Source: an uncultured Lachnospiraceae bacterium (lineage in GTDB: Bacteria; Bacillota; Clostridia; Lachnospirales; Lachnospiraceae). From it: a stretch of DNA of 64,000 nt. Within the stretch, counting starts at the first letter, position 1, and every line of letters begins with the position of its first letter. Location: NCBI GenBank assembly GCA_900542015.1, contig UQLY01000003.1:124001-188000 (forward strand), written 5' to 3'. A program made the translations under genes and the position numbers. A model generated the notes under the pieces. The model saw only the letters and a list, made by a program, of their open reading frames with translations, was not told where the DNA came from and ran no database searches. Positions 59,271 through 64,000 of the stretch are shown piece after piece.

Positions 59271-60509
59271 TCAGCCATATAAATATTTTTCCTGTTCCGG
59301 CGTCAATACGTCGATCTGCTTTCCTAAGAAATTCAGCTTTCTGACCGCTACATCCCGATCCACTTCTTCGGGTACATCGATCAGTTTCTCGGTTAAGGTA
59401 TCGCCTTTTTCTACCAGATATTTTGCCGACAATGCCTGAATGGCAAAGCTCATATCCATGATCTCCGCCGGATGTCCGTCTCCGCAGGCAAGATTAACCA
59501 GTCTGCCCTCGCCCAATACGCAGAGGGTATTTCCGTTGGGCAGCTCGTAGCCGACAATATTTTTTCTCATTTCCCTGGAAGAAACCGCAATCTCACGCAG
59601 TCTCGCCATATCGATTTCACAATCGAAATGACCGGCGTTGCAAAGAATGGCGCCGTCCTTCATTTCCATAAAGTCTTCTTCATCGATAACTTTGTCGCAT
59701 CCGGTTACCGTCACAAAGAAATCTCCGTATTTTGCGGCTTCCTTCATGGGCATCACGTCGAATCCGTCCATTACGGCTTCAATCGCCTTAACGGGATCGA
59801 TTTCCGTCACAATCACGCGCGCTCCCAGACCTTTCGCCCTCATTGCCGTCCCTTTGCCGCACCAGCCGTAGCCCGCAACTACAACGATCTTTCCCGCAAC
59901 GATCAGGTTCGTTGTCCGGTTGATTCCGTCCCATACGGATTGTCCCGTACCGTACCTGTTATCAAAGAAATGCTTGCACTGTGCATTATTTACACGCACC
60001 ATGGGAAACTGCAACTTCCCGGCGCGGTTCATCGCCTCCAGACGGATAATGCCCGTTGTCGTTTCCTCGCAGCCGCCGATAACCTGAGGAATCAGATCCG
60101 TAAATTCGGTGTGCATCATATTGACCAGATCTCCGCCGTCGTCAATGATAATGTTGGGACCGATCTGCAAAACCTGTCTGATATGATGATTATATTCCTC
60201 GTCGGTAGCGCCGTACCACGCGTGAACTTCCAGTCCCGCCTTAACCAAAGCCGCCGCCACGTCGTCCTGGGTGGATAACGGATTGGAACCCGTTACATAC
60301 ATTTCGGCTCCGCCGGCTTTCAATACCTTGCATAAATAAGCCGTTTTAGCTTCCAAATGCACGGAAAGAGCGATTTTCTTTCCCGCAAAAGGCTTCGTTT
60401 TCTCAAATTCCCCTTCTAAGGTTCTCAACAGATCGCAATTTCTTCTGACCCATTCAATTTTCTGTTCTCCGCCGGGAGCCAGATTGATATCTCTGATTTC
60501 GCTGCTCAT
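59271..60509 (-). CDS. ahcY: adenosylhomocysteinase
   Basis: Splits S-adenosylhomocysteine to adenosine and homocysteine, recycling the product of methyltransferases. 412 residues, the short form known from Thermotoga and Clostridia. Seen: LEAKTAYLCKVLKAGGAEMY, DDGGDLVNMMHTEF, EETTTGIIRLEAM, substrate/cofactor residues in VNNAQCKHFFDNRYGTGQS, the NAD loop VVAGYGWCGKGTAMRAKGLG, and AGHFDCEIDM. C-terminal VAVRKLNFLGKQIDVLTPEQEKYLYG is shortened compared with eukaryotic enzymes. The start overlaps the stop of the TetR gene (ATGA), so it is coupled to a regulator. Confidence 0.95.
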   Translation of the reverse strand: MSSEIRDINLAPGGEQKIEWVRRNCDLLRTLEGEFEKTKPFAGKKIALSVHLEAKTAYLCKVLKAGGAEMYVTGSNPLSTQDDVAAALVKAGLEVHAWYGATDEEYNHHIRQVLQIGPNIIIDDGGDLVNMMHTEFTDLIPQVIGGCEETTTGIIRLEAMNRAGKLQFPMVRVNNAQCKHFFDNRYGTGQSVWDGINRTTNLIVAGKIVVVAGYGWCGKGTAMRAKGLGARVIVTEIDPVKAIEAVMDGFDVMPMKEAAKYGDFFVTVTGCDKVIDEEDFMEMKDGAILCNAGHFDCEIDMARLREIAVSSREMRKNIVGYELPNGNTLCVLGEGRLVNLACGDGHPAEIMDMSFAIQALSAKYLVEKGDTLTEKLIDVPEEVDRDVAVRKLNFLGKQIDVLTPEQEKYLYG

Positions 60510-61135
60510 ACTTTTTCCTCCATATTGCCGTTATTCAATATTAGTTTATCGTTTCCCTCTTTTGCTGACAAGTTTTTTTGCGTTTTTCTGTTATTTTCTT
60601 TATCAGGACAATAAATGTTATGAAGAATCGCCGCCAATTCCCAGGGAGTTTCCCTGCTTCCCGCAGACGCCCAGGATAAATAGATCGTCAATATCGCTCC
60701 CGAAAATGCCTGCAGCTCATAAAAGTGCTCGATTCCGTCCTCGGGCTTTTGCCACTTTTCCATAACATATCCGCAGACCGCCTCCAGAAAATGATAACCC
60801 AGACCGCTTTGAAACAGACTGTCCAAAAAATCCTTATATTTTTCAAAGTAAGTAAAACAGCGGACCAGGCTACGCATATCATAATAGTTTTCCGATATGG
60901 GATGTTTCTTTACATCCTCCCGATAAAGATACACCAGATCATCCAGATAAGAAAGCAAAATCTCTTCCTTGCTCTTATAATTGCGGTAATAGGTCATTCT
61001 GGACACGCCGGCTTTTTGCGTAAGCTCCGATACGGATATCGCTGACAGCGGCTTATCCTTCAGCAACTGCATCAACGCAGTAACCATACATTCCCTTGAT
61101 AATAGGTTTGCCGGGTTTTTCTTGGATTTATTCAC
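60506..61135 (-). CDS. TetR/AcrR-family regulator
   Basis: 209 residues from the GTG at 61135, eight bases after GGGGG; the longer frame has no site. N-terminal HTH: LMQLLKDKPLSAISVSELTQ, KAGVSRMTYYRNYKSKEEIL. The C-terminal part with YLDDLVYLYREDVKKHP and a C-terminal aromatic helix resembles TetR_C_8/dihydroxyacetone-kinase-regulator types. It is coupled to ahcY and divergent from the DegV operon, and a TetR-like palindrome lies between. It may control both. Confidence 0.88.
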   Translation of the reverse strand: MNKSKKNPANLLSRECMVTALMQLLKDKPLSAISVSELTQKAGVSRMTYYRNYKSKEEILLSYLDDLVYLYREDVKKHPISENYYDMRSLVRCFTYFEKYKDFLDSLFQSGLGYHFLEAVCGYVMEKWQKPEDGIEHFYELQAFSGAILTIYLSWASAGSRETPWELAAILHNIYCPDKENNRKTQKNLSAKEGNDKLILNNGNMEEKV

Positions 61136-61194
61136 GAACAAAACCCCCTTTTTTGTCACACTTTTCGTTTCGTTTATTGCACTTATTTTTAGAT

Positions 61195-61215
61195 AGTGTT
61201 ACAATTTGTCACACT
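61195..61215. promoter_or_regulatory. TetR-type operator between the TetR and DegV genes
   Basis: A 21-base palindrome with halves AGTGTnACAA and TTGTnACACT around one central base; only one position per half does not pair. A further half-like TTTGTCACACT occurs at 61153-61163, close to the TetR start. Both lie in the 153-base gap between the divergent genes. Confidence 0.6.
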
Positions 61216-61288
61216 TAATTATAATTATATATTATAATAAAAAAAATTATTTTCAAGTAATAAAATTGTGATAAAAGGATGTGTAAAA

Positions 61289-62176
61289 TTGGAAAATTAC
61301 GTTATCAGTTGCTGCTCTACCGCAGACCTGACGGAGGAACACTTTCAAAAGCGGAATATTTCTTATATCTGTTTCCATTATGAACTGGACGGAAAAGAAT
61401 ATTACGACGATCTCGGGAAATCCATTCCCTTTGATCAATTCTATTCCGCTATGCAAAACGGCGCCGAGACAAAGACCTCTCAGGTAAACGCCGAAGAATT
61501 TGAAACCTACTTTGAAGGCTTTTTAAAAAAAGGATTGGATATCCTCCATGTATGTTTATCTTCCGCTCTTTCCGGCGTTATCAATTCCGCGACGGTTGCC
61601 AGAGACGCCCTCCTGGAACGTTACCCGGATAGAAAAATCTATATTGTGGATTCCCTGGGCGCCTCTTCCGGCTACGGTTTAATTATGGACCGGCTCGCGG
61701 ACTTGAGAGATTCCGGCAAATCCATTGATGAACTGTATGAATGGGTCAATTCCCACAAGCTGAACCTGCACCACTGGTTTTTCTCCACGGACCTGACCTT
61801 TTATATTAAAGGAGGCAGAATCTCCAAAGCGTCGGGAACTATCGGAACGATGTTAAATATATGCCCTTTACTAAATATGGATCATATGGGAAGACTGGTC
61901 CCAAGATATAAAATAAGAACAAAGAAAAAAGTCATTCAGGCAATTGTTGATAAAATGGAGGAATATGCCGAGAACGGGCTTGATTATTCCGGCAAATGCT
62001 ATATCAGTCATTCGGCATGTCTACAGGATGCAAAAAAGGTTGCCGCCCTTGTGGAAGCCCGCTTTCCCAACCTGAACGGAAAAGTTGAGATCAACGATGT
62101 GGGAACGACTATCGGCAGCCATACCGGTCCAGGAACTGTCGCTTTGTTTTTCTGGGGGTGTAAACGTGAAAATTAA
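61289..62176 (+). CDS. DegV family protein (fatty-acid binding), copy 1
   Basis: 295 residues; I start at the TTG at 61289 because AAAGGAT lies eight bases before it and the product then opens MENYVISCCSTADL, like other DegV proteins; the open frame begins at a GTG 21 bases earlier. DegV/FakB fold: the STADL turn, TSQVNAEEFETYF, SSALSGVINSATVARD, LGASSGYGLIMDRL and GGRISKASGTIGTMLNICP, ending GSHTGPGTVALFF. FakB-type proteins hold fatty acids for the FakA kinase; no fakA gene is in the window. Divergent from TetR. Confidence 0.9.
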   Translation: MENYVISCCSTADLTEEHFQKRNISYICFHYELDGKEYYDDLGKSIPFDQFYSAMQNGAETKTSQVNAEEFETYFEGFLKKGLDILHVCLSSALSGVINSATVARDALLERYPDRKIYIVDSLGASSGYGLIMDRLADLRDSGKSIDELYEWVNSHKLNLHHWFFSTDLTFYIKGGRISKASGTIGTMLNICPLLNMDHMGRLVPRYKIRTKKKVIQAIVDKMEEYAENGLDYSGKCYISHSACLQDAKKVAALVEARFPNLNGKVEINDVGTTIGSHTGPGTVALFFWGCKREN

Positions 62177-62747
62177 AAAAGAAGCTGTCGCTAAATTTAT
62201 TCGCGCGGTTACTGTTCCTCCCGTTTTAGTCTGCGTGCTGATTTTGGTTCTCTCTGTAGCAAGAGACGACATTTTTTATGAATTGCGGGATATTATTATG
62301 TCCTTTGTCCTTTTAGGTGTGGTTCCGGTGCTTGCCTATCCTTTGCAGCGCTTATTACCGGGTTTTCAGGATAAAGGGCGCGAAGGGCAGAGAAAACTTG
62401 CTTTTATTTTAAATATCGCCGGCTATACGCTTGCCTTTATTTTAGGTTTTGCCTTTCATGTCAACGACAGGCTGATGTTGATCTATACGACGTATTTTTG
62501 TTCCGTCATCATCCTTGCTGTTTTTAACCTGCTGCATATTCGCGCAAGCGGACACGCATGCAGCGCGGCAGGTCCCTTTCTGTTTTTCATTTATTTTACC
62601 GGCTGGACTGCCGTTATTCCCTGTCTGGTCGTTATGGCGCTTATTATATGGTCGTCCCTGATATTAAAAAGACATACCATAAAGGAACTGACCCTTGGTT
62701 TATTAACTTTTATCGCAGCATTTTTATTATCAAGCTGCCTGATATGA
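62166..62747 (+). CDS. multi-pass membrane protein between two DegV genes (PAP2-like)
   Basis: 193 residues from the GTG at 62166, which follows GGGGGTG and overlaps the end of the first degV by 11 bases. About six hydrophobic helices. Between the fourth and fifth helix stands HIRASGHACSAAGPFLFF, similar to the S-G-H motif of PAP2 lipid phosphatases, and the end KRHTIKELTLGLLTFI resembles their H-T-x-x-E-L-x-x-G motif. The first PAP2 motif (KxxxxxxRP) is not evident, so activity is uncertain. Placed between two fatty-acid binding proteins, a role in lipid handling is plausible. Confidence 0.68.
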   Translation: MKIKKEAVAKFIRAVTVPPVLVCVLILVLSVARDDIFYELRDIIMSFVLLGVVPVLAYPLQRLLPGFQDKGREGQRKLAFILNIAGYTLAFILGFAFHVNDRLMLIYTTYFCSVIILAVFNLLHIRASGHACSAAGPFLFFIYFTGWTAVIPCLVVMALIIWSSLILKRHTIKELTLGLLTFIAAFLLSSCLI

Positions 62748-62765
62748 TCAAAAGGAGAAATGACA

Positions 62766-63632
62766 ATGAAGACAGCAATCATGACAGATACAAACAGCGG
62801 AATATCCAAAGCCGAAGGCGAACAGCTCGGCGTTTTTGTTATTCCCATGCCTGTCATTATCGATGAACGCACCTACTACGAAGGAGTTGACCTGACCCAG
62901 GAATATTTTTATGATTGCCTGACCGGAGGAAAGAATATATCCACCTCCCAGCCTTCTCCCGGCGACGTTTTGAATATGTGGAAACAAATTTTGTCCTCAG
63001 GCTATGATGAAGTCGTATACATTCCCATGTCCAGCGGGCTCAGCAATTCCTGTGAAACAGCGATTTCTCTTGCCAAAGATTTTGACGGCAAAGTACAGGT
63101 AACGGATAACCACAGGATCTCCGTACCTATGAAAGAATCCGTTATGGAAGCCGTAAAATACGCTAAGGCTGGAAAAAACGCCGCACAGATCAAGAAAAAG
63201 CTGGAGGAAAATTCCTACAACTCCAGCATATATATTGCCGTGGATACATTGGAATTTTTAAAAAAAGGCGGCAGGATTACCGCGGCAGGCGCCGCTCTCG
63301 GAACCGTTTTAAATATTAAACCCATTCTTACGATCCAGGGCGAAAAACTGGACGCTTTTGCCAAAGTCCGCGGCATGAAAAAATGCCGTACCAAAATGAT
63401 TGAAGCAATCCGAACCGATTTAAACACCCGGTTTCAAAATATTCCTCTTAGCCGTCTTCGGCTGGGCGCTGCAGGCGCAGGTCTGACTGAGGAAGAAATC
63501 GATATCTGGAAGCGGGAACTTTCGGAAGCGTTTTCGGAATTAGAACTTTGTTATAATCATTTGTCCCTCTGTATCGGCGCTCACACAGGTCCCGGCGCAT
63601 TGGGCACGGCGATTACCGTGATTGACGAATGA
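62766..63632 (+). CDS. DegV family protein (fatty-acid binding), copy 2
   Basis: 288 residues from the ATG at 62766 (GGAG eight bases upstream; the ATG six bases earlier is too near). Starts MKTAIMTDTNSGISKAEGEQ, with TSQPSPGDVLNMWKQIL, SSGLSNSCETAISLAKDF, the FLKKGGRITAAGAALGTVLN IKP block and the ending GAHTGPGALGTAIT. Same family as the gene two places upstream but clearly diverged, so the two may bind different fatty acids, as FakB1 and FakB2 do. Last gene of the operon. Confidence 0.92.
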   Translation: MKTAIMTDTNSGISKAEGEQLGVFVIPMPVIIDERTYYEGVDLTQEYFYDCLTGGKNISTSQPSPGDVLNMWKQILSSGYDEVVYIPMSSGLSNSCETAISLAKDFDGKVQVTDNHRISVPMKESVMEAVKYAKAGKNAAQIKKKLEENSYNSSIYIAVDTLEFLKKGGRITAAGAALGTVLNIKPILTIQGEKLDAFAKVRGMKKCRTKMIEAIRTDLNTRFQNIPLSRLRLGAAGAGLTEEEIDIWKRELSEAFSELELCYNHLSLCIGAHTGPGALGTAITVIDE

Positions 63633-63911
63633 TCCTATCGGAGCGGATGCTTTATTTTCTTACATTTTACCTAAATTTTGGAATAAATTGATAAAGCTTT
63701 TTGTAATTTTAACCAAGAAACCTTACCGTGCCCGTGAACATATTCATCATAAGGGCATTAAAACAGATGAAAATCCGTTTTTGATTTATACAAAATGTCT
63801 ATATTTTTTCCCTGTTTCCGGTTATTCTGAAATTTGCAATTCCCGGACAAAAGGAATATGATACAGACAGTTGAAAATGAATCACAATCAATCACCAAAC
63901 CAAACCTTAGT
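63633..63911. other. intergenic region without a recognisable gene
   Basis: Contains a 79-codon open frame overlapping the DegV stop, with no ribosome binding site and untypical composition; I do not count it as a gene. Nothing else is seen before the terminator hairpin near 63.93 kb. Confidence 0.5.
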
Positions 63912-63956
63912 AAAAATAACGGCGTCAATCATTACTGATTGGCGCCGCTATTTTTA
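63912..63956 (+). terminator. terminator hairpin
   Basis: AAAATA-CGGCG-CAATC pairs with GATTG-CGCCG-TATTTT around ATTACT, with single mismatches, followed by T. It could end the DegV operon or a convergent gene beyond the window. Confidence 0.7.
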
Positions 63957-64000
63957 TGAAACTCATAAACTCATAATTATTTTTTTAAGCATTTACAATA

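Noticed and set aside
63622..63861. 79-codon plus-strand frame after the second degV
   Set aside because: Overlaps the degV stop, no binding site, no protein-like pattern.
63925..63940. AATCATTACTGATT similar to the PerR box at the end of the window
   Set aside because: It is the loop and inner stem of a terminator hairpin; the 7-1-7 symmetry of the PerR operator is absent.

Overview
The window looks like part of a chromosome from an anaerobic, spore-forming Firmicute, most likely a gut Lachnospiraceae (inferred from gene content and protein style, not from a search). Supporting genes are a rubrerythrin, a reverse rubrerythrin with PerR, a CotS-type spore coat kinase, a YtvI-like membrane protein, two DegV proteins, an archaeal-type ProRS and an integrated-element remnant with a Tn916-type xis/int pair.

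Layout. 1-5.9 kb: housekeeping genes on the minus strand (start of a possible mazG, phosphohexomutase, PEGA lipoprotein, CotS-like protein, CCA-adding enzyme). 5.9-29.2 kb: the most unusual part, one minus-strand gene train. A 137-aa membrane protein overlaps the start of a 3185-aa secreted RHS/YD-repeat protein. Thirteen further genes follow it in the same direction, AT-rich, nearly all starting with a lipoprotein signal or one N-terminal membrane anchor. They fall into paralogous families, carry several copies of a Ca-binding-like D-x-D-x-D-G loop, and are separated by decayed gene ends and dispersed repeats. I read this as a polymorphic-toxin locus: a wall-crossing RHS carrier with an exchangeable C-terminal tip, followed by an expanding and recombining array of anchored, possibly immunity-like, proteins.

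29.5-34.5 kb (plus strand): serpin lipoprotein, small membrane protein, AraC regulator, alpha/beta hydrolase, rubrerythrin, YgjP-type metallopeptidase. 34.5-46.6 kb (minus strand): GT-C type glycosyltransferase, acetate kinase, ProRS with its own promoter and an attenuator-like leader, two small anchored proteins, XRE regulator, AI-2E/YtvI permease, RluA pseudouridine synthase, GNAT, GH43 glycosidase, and a two-component system. 46.7-47.8 kb: perR and reverse rubrerythrin, with a palindrome at the perR promoter that also occurs, in the same position, at the rubrerythrin promoter 13 kb away; together they form a small predicted peroxide-stress regulon.

47.9-56.2 kb: accessory DNA made of mobile-element debris. 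It holds two copies of a relaxase C-terminus (both broken), a cluster of hairpins, xis, an XRE regulator and an apparently intact tyrosine integrase, integrase-arm-like repeats at both sides, an MFS/AraC/73-aa cargo cassette, and a RhuM-Fic protein cut off just after its Fic motif. 56.2-64 kb: ferritin-like protein, a DUF2975/XRE/DUF4173 membrane cassette, S-adenosylhomocysteine hydrolase with a TetR regulator, a TetR-type operator, and a DegV - membrane protein - DegV operon.

I saw no rRNA, tRNA or CRISPR array. Start codons were chosen by ribosome binding sites and often differ from the longest open frame.
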